64,000 nucleotides of DNA from Lachnospiraceae bacterium UBA1712 (GCA_002317175.1 DCJA01000001.1:2065-66064), one strand, 5' to 3'; numbered from the stretch's first letter, positions 40,898 to 50,422 are shown. Made by a program: numbers and translations. The notes: generated by a model not told the origin, from the letters alone.

Positions 40898-40926
40898 ATT
40901 TTACCTATTAATACCAAAATAGTCAA
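40898..40926 (-). promoter_or_regulatory. Promoter of the prs operon
   Basis: TTGACT (40921-40926) and TAAAAT (40898-40903) on the minus strand with a 17-nt spacer, 30 nt before the prs ATG. It is the only strong promoter seen for the 9 kb from prs to tyrS. Confidence 0.68.
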
Positions 40927-40936
40927 GAATATAAGC

Positions 40937-42007
40937 CTACTGCTCCTGCTGTATCATTGCCCCGTATTCATTGAGTTTACTTACAGCTGTTTGCGTAGCA
41001 TAGCGATATATATCGTCAAATCTGCTATCAAGATTATCCGAGTTGATCTGATATTCTAGCTCTCCAAGTTTAGTAACAACATAATAATTAATATCATCAG
41101 AGAAATGAACATCATCCATATAATTATTAAGATCCGTTGTTATAGCTTCATCACTAATAAAGCTATACATAGCAACATTCGAATAAGTAACAAGTCTTTC
41201 TGCACATGCTTTCATATTATAAAGATAAGCCTGTGTATCACCGCTTTTGTATATTCTGTCAAACCATAATACAGAGTAAGGTGGATAAAAGAATATAAAC
41301 TCTGTTTCAGGATGGCTCTGTATTAGTTCCTCCAATAGATCGATATTAGCTTCACAGTTATCTGCATAATAATCCGCATCTTTCATTTCCAATATATCCT
41401 TACTACTGTAATAATGGCTAAGTGTTTCGCTTTCTCCAAAGCTCTTCCACTGAGCCCAGTTATAAGAATTACCCTCATCGTAATCACCAATTAATGACTT
41501 ACTAATCATATAAGGTATTTTTTCAAATAAAACATCCTTATTGAGCAGGTATTCAATATCATTAAAAGGATTATTATCAAATAAATACATAGGACAACCC
41601 GACTCTTCAAAAGTTGTAGATGACGGTGCAGCAAGCTTAGCTGGATCGATATTAAAAACTACTCTTTTTAAATTATGATTCTCATAGGCAACATCCAGAT
41701 AATATACAAGATCAGCAATCCCTCCATAGCTCTTAATAGCTTTAATTGAGGTTACATCATATTTTGCATCAAACCAGTAATTATTATAATTCTCACATAC
41801 AGAAGATCCTGCGATAACACAATCATAATCAAAATTCCTTAGCGTTCCTACGCACTGATACTCCTTATCCGTTAATACAGCCTTAAGACCAGGCAAAGGC
41901 TTATGATAATGAAAAAAAGGATCAAATATATATACAACTAAAGCAGCCAGCAAAAGAAGCGAAGCTAAAGTAATTATTGAGTTTAGTAATAACTTCTTAT
42001 ATTTCAT
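40937..42007 (-). CDS. Membrane-anchored SGNH-like partner of the MBOAT protein
   Basis: 356 residues. One N-terminal membrane helix (about 7-29) is followed by an extracytoplasmic domain with a block-I-like GSSV segment (DYDCVIAGSSVCENYNN, near residue 68) and a late DDVHFSD segment that resembles the Asp-x-x-His block of SGNH esterases/acyltransferases. This pattern is similar to AlgJ/AlgX or DltD-like proteins that finish transfer of acyl groups delivered by an MBOAT protein. The gene follows the MBOAT gene by 41 nt. The assignment rests on weak motif similarity plus context. Confidence 0.62.
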   Translation of the reverse strand: MKYKKLLLNSIITLASLLLLAALVVYIFDPFFHYHKPLPGLKAVLTDKEYQCVGTLRNFDYDCVIAGSSVCENYNNYWFDAKYDVTSIKAIKSYGGIADLVYYLDVAYENHNLKRVVFNIDPAKLAAPSSTTFEESGCPMYLFDNNPFNDIEYLLNKDVLFEKIPYMISKSLIGDYDEGNSYNWAQWKSFGESETLSHYYSSKDILEMKDADYYADNCEANIDLLEELIQSHPETEFIFFYPPYSVLWFDRIYKSGDTQAYLYNMKACAERLVTYSNVAMYSFISDEAITTDLNNYMDDVHFSDDINYYVVTKLGELEYQINSDNLDSRFDDIYRYATQTAVSKLNEYGAMIQQEQ

Positions 42008-42048
42008 ATTAATTCCAAAAATGCTTTCGATTTCACTTAATATTCATG

Positions 42049-43545
42049 CTAAAAATTAAAATAAATAAAGGTACTAACCTGTGAAAAAGAGATTACAGAT
42101 AAAAACAGCAAAACTGTAGCCCAGACAAAAGTTCTCTTTGTAGGTTCGTTATCAAGTACAATTTCTTTTGCATTTTTCCTTGTGATTACAATAATGCATA
42201 TAGCGATAAGTATAATTATTGTTAACAATTCTATTATCCAACTATATTGTGGCCTAACAATGCTTAATGCCTGTCTGAATATATAATTTTCTGGTATATC
42301 TGCATATTCAAATAATCTTTTAATACTACCTGTATATGTGAACGAGAATAGCTTCTTAAACATAGTTATACTAATCGACAGATTATCTGCTCTAAAAGCA
42401 AGCATGGATAAAAGATAATAATGAAAAGTCAAAATCTGTCCTAACAAAGCTGGAATCATGATCTTAGGGCATCTAGCTGACTCATCATTTTTTGCTCCTA
42501 ATAGGTACAGATTATCCCATATTACACCAATTCCATTCATAATTCCCCAGACTACAAAGGTCCAGTTTGCTCCATGCCACAAACCACTTAAGAAAAAAAC
42601 CACAAAAACATTGAGTAATTTTCTAGAAGTTCCTTTTCTGTTTCCGCCAAGAGGAATATAGACATAATTTGTAAAGAATCTGGTAAGGGTAATATGCCAT
42701 CTTCTCCAGAATTCTTTCATATTGCAGGCTTTATATGGGCTGTTAAAGTTCTGTGGCAAATCAATATTGAGCATCTTCGCCAAGCCCATAGCCATATCAC
42801 TATAACCACTAAAATCAAAATAAAGTTCAAATGTATAAAACAATGCAACAATATATGTAGATAATGAATCCAGAAAAATACTGTTATCATAGCCGTAATT
42901 AACTATATAAGCCAATGTATCTGCGAGTAAAACCTTCTTGGCTATACCAATCGCAAATAACAAATAACCTTTTGCAAACGAGTCAACATTAAATCGTCTT
43001 CCATCCAAATCCTCAAACTGAGGCATCATTTCATCATATAAGACAATCGGACCAGCAACCAGCTGAGGGAAGAATGTAACAAATGTCATATAATCGACAA
43101 AAGAATAGTGTTTCGCCTTCCGTTTATATCTGTCAACAATATAAGACAACTGCTGAAAAGTAAAAAAACTGATGCCTAATGGCAAAAGTATATTCTTAAA
43201 TGCAAAGCTGGAGTTAAATATATGATTTATATTATCAATAAAGAAATCATAATACTTGTAGTAGAACAATAGTCCAAGATTAAAGAACACACCAATTAGC
43301 AACCCAAAAAGATTGCTCATCCTGCTAGCTGTATATTGAAATAATAAACTTAGGGAATAATTGACAATAATACTTCCAATAATAATCAGCAGATATATAG
43401 GGTTAAAATAGCCATAAAAGCAAAGGGACATAATGCTCAAAAATAACATCGCAAGCTTATGGGCCCCAGCTTTGTTCAAACCATACCAGCCAGCCAGTAC
43501 AATTGGAAGAAATATAAAAATGAAAATATATGAATTAAATAACAT
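42049..43545 (-). CDS. MBOAT family O-acyltransferase (AlgI-like)
   Basis: 498 residues, polytopic (about ten membrane helices). MBOAT hallmarks are NFNSPYKACNMKEFWRRWHITL and the active-site histidine in FLSGLWHGANWTFVVWG. AlgI/DltB-type proteins move acyl groups across the membrane for O-acylation of exported polysaccharide or teichoic acid. The neighbours are two SGNH-type proteins, supporting an extracellular acylation system. The absence of dltA/dltC argues against D-alanylation. A short hairpin covers part of its GAGGTG ribosome site. Confidence 0.9.
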   Translation of the reverse strand: MLFNSYIFIFIFLPIVLAGWYGLNKAGAHKLAMLFLSIMSLCFYGYFNPIYLLIIIGSIIVNYSLSLLFQYTASRMSNLFGLLIGVFFNLGLLFYYKYYDFFIDNINHIFNSSFAFKNILLPLGISFFTFQQLSYIVDRYKRKAKHYSFVDYMTFVTFFPQLVAGPIVLYDEMMPQFEDLDGRRFNVDSFAKGYLLFAIGIAKKVLLADTLAYIVNYGYDNSIFLDSLSTYIVALFYTFELYFDFSGYSDMAMGLAKMLNIDLPQNFNSPYKACNMKEFWRRWHITLTRFFTNYVYIPLGGNRKGTSRKLLNVFVVFFLSGLWHGANWTFVVWGIMNGIGVIWDNLYLLGAKNDESARCPKIMIPALLGQILTFHYYLLSMLAFRADNLSISITMFKKLFSFTYTGSIKRLFEYADIPENYIFRQALSIVRPQYSWIIELLTIIILIAICIIVITRKNAKEIVLDNEPTKRTFVWATVLLFLSVISFSQVSTFIYFNF

Positions 43546-43600
43546 CTTATTAGCACCTCAGATGGTGTTTAAAACAAATAAACTTAAACAAGTTACAAAC

Positions 43601-44995
43601 TTATTCATTTGCTTCTTCTGTTGTTAGAGTTGGAGTTGACTCCTCTGTTACTTCCGGATTTGATGTTGGAGTTAGCTCCTCTACTACTGGTGTTGGTGTT
43701 GGAGTTGGTTCTTCTATTACTTCTGGATTTGATGTAGGAGTTGGCTCCTCTACTACAACAGGTGTTGGAGTAGAAGTCACTGTTACCTCTTCAGTAATGG
43801 TTGGATTATTCACTGGAGCCACTGTAATAGCAGGTGTAGCGATTATAGTTGGCGAAGGACTTAATGTTGGCCAAGTCTGCTGTTGTACAACAGGCTCCTC
43901 TTTCTTTTGCTGCACTTCTACTGATGGAGTTGGAATGATGCTTGGTATAGCCTCAGCAACAGGCGCAGTCACTGCAGATGTTACTGTAGCTGAAGCATCA
44001 TCAACGACCTGAACATTGTCAGGTAATGTAGTTGTTTCAGTCATCATCTTCTTAAACTGTCCAGTTGGCTTAACATACTTTACAACAAATTCTCCATCAT
44101 CAGACACACCAGGGACTGGATGATGAATTATATAATCCAATATAACAGTATACGCACAGGCTCTGTAATGCAGACCATCACCTGCATCATATTCTAGCTT
44201 TACCTGTCCATCACTACCCTTTAATACACTGTCAACATCAAGGTAATATATGCCCTCATATTCAGCAAGTGCAGTTAAAAATTCATTATATTTATTAATC
44301 CAGGAGTTTTGACAAGTCTTTTTATATGGACCATTATCATCAACAGGTCCAATAGCCATAATAACTATTTCACTCTCTGGTGCATATTCCATTATTTTCT
44401 CAACAAGTTCTTTAAAGGATTGCTGATATTTTTCCTCTGAGCCACCCATACCATTTACGCCAAAGGCAAGATATATTACAGGTGCCTTATGACTCGCCAG
44501 ATAATCCTTAACAGTATATTCTTTACCCGAATTCTGAGTAAACTTAGTGCTTAATACTGCAGGATGACTAATACCGACCTTTGCAAGAACATTTTCATCA
44601 GATACAAACCCATAACTAACCATGGCAACTGTTCTGGAATCGCCTAAAAAAATACAGTTATTCATATAACCATTCCGAGTAGAAGCATTATATTGAAGAA
44701 CTGTCTGATATTCTATTTCCTCCTCTGCGTCATCCGTTCCAGAGGAAGTAATAATCTTTTTAGTTTTCTTTTCTCTAGCAGAACTATTCGAATTAATATC
44801 GCCTAATACACTGGAATAATCACCCGATGGTTCTTCTATTGTTTCAGCTGCTGTAGAATTGAGACAAACACAAATAACCGTAATAGTTGTACCAATAAAT
44901 ATAGCGGCCAACGATACGGCAATTGCAAGATTATGCTTAAACCAAAAGCGTACTATCTTCTTTATGAATTTACGTCTTTTTTCTCTATCTACCAT
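43601..44995 (-). CDS. Membrane-anchored SGNH/GDSL-type hydrolase with Pro/Thr-rich repeats
   Basis: 464 residues. An N-terminal membrane helix (about 20-45) precedes an SGNH domain: block I FLGDSRTVAM near residue 119, an asparagine-containing GVNGMGG block and the catalytic DGLHY near residue 275. From about residue 330 the protein is low-complexity, with about five 12-residue repeats of the EEPTPTSNPEV type before the C-terminus, probably spanning the cell wall. It likely deacylates or transfers acyl groups on an extracellular polymer. The ATG lies next to an extended -10 with no usable ribosome site (see findings). Confidence 0.8.
   Translation of the reverse strand: MVDREKRRKFIKKIVRFWFKHNLAIAVSLAAIFIGTTITVICVCLNSTAAETIEEPSGDYSSVLGDINSNSSAREKKTKKIITSSGTDDAEEEIEYQTVLQYNASTRNGYMNNCIFLGDSRTVAMVSYGFVSDENVLAKVGISHPAVLSTKFTQNSGKEYTVKDYLASHKAPVIYLAFGVNGMGGSEEKYQQSFKELVEKIMEYAPESEIVIMAIGPVDDNGPYKKTCQNSWINKYNEFLTALAEYEGIYYLDVDSVLKGSDGQVKLEYDAGDGLHYRACAYTVILDYIIHHPVPGVSDDGEFVVKYVKPTGQFKKMMTETTTLPDNVQVVDDASATVTSAVTAPVAEAIPSIIPTPSVEVQQKKEEPVVQQQTWPTLSPSPTIIATPAITVAPVNNPTITEEVTVTSTPTPVVVEEPTPTSNPEVIEEPTPTPTPVVEELTPTSNPEVTEESTPTLTTEEANE
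43605..43780 (-). repeat. Degenerate repeats coding the Pro/Thr-rich tail
   Basis: About five imperfect 33-36 bp units rich in acctccaac-like words code for the EEPTPT repeats at the C-terminus of the SGNH protein. Such units readily expand and contract by slippage. Confidence 0.7.
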
Positions 44996-45003
44996 ACCTG
45001 TCT

Positions 45004-45012
45004 ATTATATCA
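45004..45012 (-). promoter_or_regulatory. Extended -10 immediately before the SGNH gene
   Basis: TGATATAAT on the minus strand ends 9 nt before the ATG at 44993-44995, placing the expected transcription start at or within 2-3 nt of the start codon. No clear -35. Confidence 0.5.
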
Positions 45013-45023
45013 TCTATTACTGC

Positions 45024-45057
45024 AAAAAAACAGAGAGAGTCTTTTTACAACTCTCTC
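45024..45057 (-). terminator. Intrinsic terminator after the histidine kinase gene
   Basis: Perfect 8-bp stem gagagagt (45033-45040) / actctctc (45050-45057), then TGTTTTTTTG on the minus strand (seven T at 45024-45030). Confidence 0.9.
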
Positions 45058-45093
45058 CATTAATGTATAGAAATCCAATAAAGGGAATCAGGC

Positions 45094-47469
45094 TTATATA
45101 GTATTAAAGGTCAGTATAACCTTAAACAGATCTCCATCCAAAAACAGATCAAACTGACCATTCATGGCTTCAGTAAGGCTCTTCGTTATAGACAGACCTA
45201 ATCCTGATCCATCCATTGTTCTGGATTCATCTCCCTGCTTAAATCTTTCAAGCAGTTCATCTGCCGACATTGTCAACTGGCTTTCGGATATATTCTTAAC
45301 AGACAACTGCACTCTTGTAGCGCCTTCAACGCCACATTCTTCAAGATCAATATATACTCTTGTGCCCTGCAAAGCATATTTATATATATTATTGTAAAGA
45401 TTTTCAATAATTCTAAACATGCTCTTACTGTCTACACTTATATAAATAGGCTTTTGTGGAGCCTCAAATCTACATTTCAATCCATGTTCAGCAAATTTAT
45501 CCTCATATTCGCCTATTGACTGGTTGATAAGCTCCACTATATTAATCTTTTCAAAATTAAGAACAATATTTCCCGAACTAATCTTTGATGCTTCAACGAG
45601 GTCATCTGTAAGCAGCTTAAGTCTCTGACTTTTCTGATCAAGAACATCTATATAACCACTTATTTTCTCATCCTGTATATTTTCTCTTTTTAAGAGATCA
45701 ACATAGTTAATTATAGAAGTTAGCGGAGTTTTAATATCATGACTGACATTTGTAATGAGATCTGCTTTCATTTTTTCATCCTTCATAGATTTCTCAACCG
45801 CTTTTCTTATACCATTACCGATATTATTTACCGCATTGGCAAGTTCAAGATTATCACCATGCATTTTGCTGGTATCCATCTGATGCTTTATATCGGACTG
45901 GCTTATAATATTGATACTTTTAACTATTTCCTGTCTGTCCTTATTATTTTTGTAGAGATATACTCCAACCAAAATATCCAATATAATCGCAATAATTAAT
46001 CCTATTGGAGCAAGTATTACTAATATCAGATTAATAAGCAGAAAAATAATATATGGAATCCATGTTCTGATAATAGCATGACCATTATCATAGGCATTAA
46101 GAGTTTCTTTTCTAACACTCTCAATTATCCAAAGTATACATGAATTCTCAAGCATATTTTTAGCCTTCAGCTTTCTGGCAAAGCACAAAACAGCAGGCAT
46201 AAAAGTAAAATTTAAAACCAATGAAGCTACTATTATTACCGCATAAGGCATAATACCTTCAAACAAGTGACTATATGCATAGCTAGCAGAATAACTTCCA
46301 ACCAGCAAATCAAGAACAATAATACCAAAAGCTAATACAACAAGAAATTCAACTGGTACATGGTCTATTTTTCTAAGTCTAATAGAATCCTCTTCTGGCA
46401 TTTCCTCATTTTTCTTATAATACGGTCTGCCTTCTTTTATTATCAGATATACAAATAAACTTAGATATGCAAAAAATGCAATCCATATAGCGACAATCAG
46501 CTCAACGCCATCTGTACCCGCAGTCTTACTTTCATAGTATTGTTTACCTTTTGAAAAACCATCAGATGCAGAATACATATTGTCGAAGCCAATCCATATT
46601 CTGGAGTTATCACTAAAAGCATAATTATAACTGTTTACAATTTCCTGCATTCTTAAGGCAGATATCTGACTGTTTGTAGCAAGAGTCATTTTATCAGGAT
46701 TAAAATATATATACTTTACCTGGTTCTTAAAAAGTCCTGTAATCTCATCTACTGTATGCTTGCTGCTTATAACCTCCATATTTGTAAATCTGACAAGCTT
46801 GTCATCGTTATACATCTGTACACAGTAAAGCAAATTAGTCTTTCCTACACCATATTTGTCGCTAAAAGCCACATATTCCTTATAATTAGAAAACAAAGCA
46901 GCCGTTGTAGTAATCAGGTTATTTACAAGCTCATTGTATTCTTCTTCAGAATTTGCATAGCTTAGAAGGTCCTTATCTTCTATGCTTTTATATCTGGCAA
47001 CAACAATGGATATAGCTTCTCCCGAAATAGGGAATGGAACTACATCTGCCGATACATTCTCATATTCAATCCCCTTATTACCCCAGTTAATTAAGTCATC
47101 CAGTCTGTACTCTACTGAAACAGATTTTCTATGTACAGTTTTATTTCTATTGGCATATGAGCTAATATCTACAGCCTTCTCAGCATCATATACACCATCA
47201 GTTTCCATCTGGTTTTTGATTACAGACATTCTTACTATTTCTTCAACAGAATTATCAAATAGATCATTAAATAGTTCAGAATCCTCGTAGTTGATATTAT
47301 CTCTTTCATAAAACGGGATAAAGAATCTGCTTTTGCTTCCACTACCATAATCAACAAGCATAGTTGAATCTTCATATAAGAAATATGTCAAAAGGAAAGT
47401 AGTTGCAATTAGCAATGAACTAATCAATATAATAATAAAACGCTTTGTTTTTTTGATGCCTTTTTTCAC
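45094..47469 (-). CDS. Sensor histidine kinase
   Basis: 791 residues. A first membrane helix (about 10-30), a large extracytoplasmic region of about 290 residues, and then five or so further helices (from about 325 to 505) precede the cytoplasmic kinase. The phosphoacceptor His577 lies in NVSHDIKTPLTSIINY; the ATP-binding domain has an N-box-like IIENLYNNIYKYA and the G-box GSGLGLSITKS near residue 755. In the N-box, NLYNNIYKYA keeps the key Asn. It is an unusual multi-helix sensor, and its ligand is unknown. It is encoded 13 nt after its response regulator. Confidence 0.94.
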   Translation of the reverse strand: MKKGIKKTKRFIIILISSLLIATTFLLTYFLYEDSTMLVDYGSGSKSRFFIPFYERDNINYEDSELFNDLFDNSVEEIVRMSVIKNQMETDGVYDAEKAVDISSYANRNKTVHRKSVSVEYRLDDLINWGNKGIEYENVSADVVPFPISGEAISIVVARYKSIEDKDLLSYANSEEEYNELVNNLITTTAALFSNYKEYVAFSDKYGVGKTNLLYCVQMYNDDKLVRFTNMEVISSKHTVDEITGLFKNQVKYIYFNPDKMTLATNSQISALRMQEIVNSYNYAFSDNSRIWIGFDNMYSASDGFSKGKQYYESKTAGTDGVELIVAIWIAFFAYLSLFVYLIIKEGRPYYKKNEEMPEEDSIRLRKIDHVPVEFLVVLAFGIIVLDLLVGSYSASYAYSHLFEGIMPYAVIIVASLVLNFTFMPAVLCFARKLKAKNMLENSCILWIIESVRKETLNAYDNGHAIIRTWIPYIIFLLINLILVILAPIGLIIAIILDILVGVYLYKNNKDRQEIVKSINIISQSDIKHQMDTSKMHGDNLELANAVNNIGNGIRKAVEKSMKDEKMKADLITNVSHDIKTPLTSIINYVDLLKRENIQDEKISGYIDVLDQKSQRLKLLTDDLVEASKISSGNIVLNFEKINIVELINQSIGEYEDKFAEHGLKCRFEAPQKPIYISVDSKSMFRIIENLYNNIYKYALQGTRVYIDLEECGVEGATRVQLSVKNISESQLTMSADELLERFKQGDESRTMDGSGLGLSITKSLTEAMNGQFDLFLDGDLFKVILTFNTI

Positions 47470-47482
47470 GGTGTCCCCTCAT

Positions 47483-48178
47483 TTATTGTTTCTCAATTTT
47501 ATATCCAACTCCCCAAACAACCTTAAGATATCTTGGCTCTTTAGGATTAATTTCAATTTTTTCACGAATATGTCTTATATGAACCGCAACAGTATTGTCA
47601 GCTCCGATTGCTTCCTCTTCCCAGATATTTTCATATATCTGGTCAATAGAATATACTCTGCCCTGATTCTTCACCAGCAAAAGAAGAATATTATATTCTA
47701 TAGGAGTAAGTTTTACAGAATTGCCATCTACAGTAACATCCTTAGTATCATCATTAATTACCAGTCCGCCAACGGTATAAATATTATCCACACTAACATT
47801 TATACTTCCAAGAGAAGTATATCTTCTAAGATTAGATTTGACTCTGGCCACCAGTTCAAGCGGGTTAAATGGTTTGGTAATATAATCATCAGCACCAATA
47901 TTCAAACCTAGTATTTTGTCAGTATCCTCTGATTTGGCGGAAAGAAAAATAATAGGAACACTATTATATTCCCTTATCTTTATTGCAGCATGTATTCCAT
48001 CAAGCTTTGGCATCATAATATCCAGCAGTATTAGATGTATATCATTCTCTTTCAGTTTCTTTATAGCCTCTTCTCCATCATATGCTTTAATTACGCCAAA
48101 ATTTTCCTGCATAAGATATATTTCAATAGCGTCAACTATTTCTTTATCATCATCTACAACGAGTACATTTGTCATCAT
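47483..48178 (-). CDS. OmpR/PhoB-type response regulator
   Basis: 231 residues. Receiver domain with acidic pocket VVDDDKE, phosphoacceptor Asp in LLDIMMPKLDG (about residue 54) and conserved Lys in DDYITKPFNPLEL; a winged-helix DNA-binding domain follows from about residue 130 (LTPIEYNILLLLVKNQG, VHIRHIREKIE). It receives phosphate from the kinase downstream in the same operon. Two ATG codons start the frame; AAGGA lies upstream of both, and the first is used here. Confidence 0.96.
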   Translation of the reverse strand: MMTNVLVVDDDKEIVDAIEIYLMQENFGVIKAYDGEEAIKKLKENDIHLILLDIMMPKLDGIHAAIKIREYNSVPIIFLSAKSEDTDKILGLNIGADDYITKPFNPLELVARVKSNLRRYTSLGSINVSVDNIYTVGGLVINDDTKDVTVDGNSVKLTPIEYNILLLLVKNQGRVYSIDQIYENIWEEEAIGADNTVAVHIRHIREKIEINPKEPRYLKVVWGVGYKIEKQ

Positions 48179-48250
48179 AACAGTATCCTTTCTGGTTTAA
48201 TTAAAGCAATAGAATATAAAGATTATATTAATCAAATTATTAAGTCTTTC

Positions 48251-48595
48251 TTAACTTACAAAAAATGCGTTTTTAATCCAAGCTATTTCTTTATCGTTAA
48301 TGCCTATAACATCAAACCTGAAAAAGCAGTCATAATGCTTAAAAGCCAGATAATACTGTGCAGCCCCTATAATTCTTCTTTGTTTTTTATAATCCACTGC
48401 ATCCAGGGCTGATCCATATGTCTCGTTTTTTCTGTATTTAACCTCAAAAAAGACCAGTGTATCCTTATCTATTCCAATAATGTCTATCTCGCCCAGTCTG
48501 CAACGATAATTATTCTCTTTAATCCTGATACCATTATTAATCAGAAATTGAGTTGCTGCATTTTCATAAAAATCGCCTTTTGCTTTTTTATTCAA
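48251..48595 (-). CDS. YraN family (UPF0102) endonuclease-like protein
   Basis: 114 residues. The pattern GDFYENAATQFLINNG, then RCRLGEIDIIGIDKDTLVFFEVKYRKN, contains the GExD...ExK active-site arrangement of restriction-like nucleases in the UPF0102 family. Function in the cell is not known; a role in DNA processing is assumed. It lies 10 nt after the FlhB-like gene and closes the rnhB-linked unit, the usual place for yraN in Firmicutes. Confidence 0.9.
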   Translation of the reverse strand: MNKKAKGDFYENAATQFLINNGIRIKENNYRCRLGEIDIIGIDKDTLVFFEVKYRKNETYGSALDAVDYKKQRRIIGAAQYYLAFKHYDCFFRFDVIGINDKEIAWIKNAFFVS

Positions 48596-48605
48596 GTATT
48601 ACCTC

Positions 48606-48887
48606 TTAAAGATTCCCTTTTTTACGTATTTTCTCCATTGCATCAACAAAGACAAGTATCTCAGCGACTGCTTCATACAGTTCAGGAGGAATCATATCTC
48701 CAATCTCCAATTTGGACAAAGTACCCGCAAGTTTACTATCTTTATGCACAGGTACATTGGCTTCTTTTGCCTTCTCTATAATCTTATCAGCCACAAGGCC
48801 CTTACCAGTTGCAATAATCTTAGGTGCGATATCACTAGGATCATATTCAAGAGCAATGGCAGTCTGAGTTTTCTTTTTTTCGTCCAT
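48606..48887 (-). CDS. FlhB C-terminal-domain-like protein (YlqH type)
   Basis: 93 residues, matching only the cytoplasmic part of FlhB/YscU after the NPTH cleavage site: TAIALEYDPSDIAPKIIATGKG, then ADKIIEKAKEANVPVHKD and IPPELYEAVAEILVFV. There is no membrane part and no NPTH motif; the protein begins about where cleaved FlhB would begin. B. subtilis has the equivalent ylqH next to rnhB. It might substitute for or modulate the flagellar export switch; this is inference. It follows the FliK-like gene by 11 nt. Confidence 0.88.
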   Translation of the reverse strand: MDEKKKTQTAIALEYDPSDIAPKIIATGKGLVADKIIEKAKEANVPVHKDSKLAGTLSKLEIGDMIPPELYEAVAEILVFVDAMEKIRKKGNL

Positions 48888-48898
48888 AGCGCCTCCTA

Positions 48899-50422
48899 CT
48901 AAGCCCTGGCATCAAATGTCTGACTGCTTAAAAGTGTTACCTGTGGTGATTCACTTCTAATCTCATCTATAACATTTTTATTCTCATCTGACATCTTACC
49001 AACAGTGGTCGTGACATTGTAACCTTTATCCGTAAGTCTGCTATTAAGTTCATCTATATGACCAGCAATAAAATCTATCATCTCTTCTTTTTCAAGAGAA
49101 AAATCAGTTGTAAGCTTTCCCTGATTAAGTTTTAAGAAGACATCAAGATTACCAAGATATTCCATTGATAAATGAAGTAATGCAGTTAATGGTTCATCCT
49201 CAGAATTTTGATTTGTATTCTTTTTCTTTGCGTATACATACAAATCCCCCTGAGCCTGTGCACCAGCCATCTTAAGTGGCAGCTGTACATAATTGTAGAG
49301 CTCATTCATCTGATTCATAAAATTAATATTATCTTTTATACCTGACATATCTTTTGCAAGATTGGTATCAGATTTTGAGTTCTGAGCCATAAATTCTTCG
49401 AGATTTTTCGCTATATTAACTACTCTGTCATAGTAATTCTTAACATATTCTTTATCAGCCACCTTATCAGGCTCCATCAAAAACTTATCAGAAAGACTTT
49501 CTGTTATTTTGTTCTTGATAAGTTCAACGGTATCCTTGTCATTTAGTTTCTCCGGCGAAAGCTGTTTAAGAAGATTAAAAATATCTTTTGTATTACTAAT
49601 AGTTTCAGCCAGATTCTGTTTATCATTTGCAAGTGTCAGTTCAGGCGAATTTGGATTATCACCAACATTGTCTTCGCTAATTATCGTCTTACCCAAATTC
49701 TGAGCCAGACCATCCTGAATATCCTTAGCTGAATCAAATGACTCAATAAGTTTGTCCAGCAAAGCATTATAATCTGCTTTAGTAGAATTGTTTAAAACAT
49801 CAATAATATCCTGTGCAGTATTCTCAACCTTATCCATCATCCACTGGTTATTATTGTTATACAGATGCATTTGTTCAATATTAGTATTATTGACAGGCAT
49901 ATCCATTTTATGAAGCATAACAATATCCTTAATATCTGCCGAAGGATACATGTTCATATCTCTGTTCATACTTTGAAGAGTTTCCTTATTAATAGGCATC
50001 CCCTCTTTCATAAGAGAATCAACCATTTTAATAGTCTCTTCACTAACTTTAACGCTTGCACTTTCCAGAGCACGTATAGCTGTAGCTTCGTTACTCACAT
50101 TTGTATGCAATGGTCTAAGTACAAGATGTCCATTATTATTACTTTTAACCTCAAAGGAAATGTTCTGTCCTACAGACAAATTAGCCTGTGAATCAAGAGT
50201 TGTATTTAGAAGTGTATTGTTATTCAACAACAAAGAAAGAGCCTTTCCATCCTGACTTACCAGCTGACCTTCAAGGGTCTGTCCTGGCATAATCAGTTTA
50301 AGACTCTCCAATATTTTAGCATTATTAATAGCCTGTTCAGAACCGCTAATTACAGCACTCTCTCCAGTGAGCGTGCTATAATTATTATTATTTATGTTCA
50401 GATTTCCAAGCAAATTAATCAT
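48899..50422 (-). CDS. FliK-like hook-length-control family protein (YlqG position)
   Basis: 507 residues, asparagine/leucine/lysine-rich and mostly low similarity. The C-terminal part (about 415-480) resembles the flagellar hook-length-control domain: LGNLDVFLKLNQGKLTTDF, then DELNSRLTDKGYNV. No signal peptide or membrane helix. In B. subtilis ylqG lies at the same place between rnhB and ylqH. In flagellar systems FliK triggers the FlhB substrate switch, so having a FliK-like and an FlhB-C-like gene side by side suggests a related pair. No other flagellar genes are in the window. Confidence 0.72.
   Translation of the reverse strand: MINLLGNLNINNNNYSTLTGESAVISGSEQAINNAKILESLKLIMPGQTLEGQLVSQDGKALSLLLNNNTLLNTTLDSQANLSVGQNISFEVKSNNNGHLVLRPLHTNVSNEATAIRALESASVKVSEETIKMVDSLMKEGMPINKETLQSMNRDMNMYPSADIKDIVMLHKMDMPVNNTNIEQMHLYNNNNQWMMDKVENTAQDIIDVLNNSTKADYNALLDKLIESFDSAKDIQDGLAQNLGKTIISEDNVGDNPNSPELTLANDKQNLAETISNTKDIFNLLKQLSPEKLNDKDTVELIKNKITESLSDKFLMEPDKVADKEYVKNYYDRVVNIAKNLEEFMAQNSKSDTNLAKDMSGIKDNINFMNQMNELYNYVQLPLKMAGAQAQGDLYVYAKKKNTNQNSEDEPLTALLHLSMEYLGNLDVFLKLNQGKLTTDFSLEKEEMIDFIAGHIDELNSRLTDKGYNVTTTVGKMSDENKNVIDEIRSESPQVTLLSSQTFDARA

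Noticed and set aside
43605..43780. CRISPR or minisatellite locus
   Set aside because: The repeats are in frame, degenerate and code for a Pro/Thr-rich protein tail.
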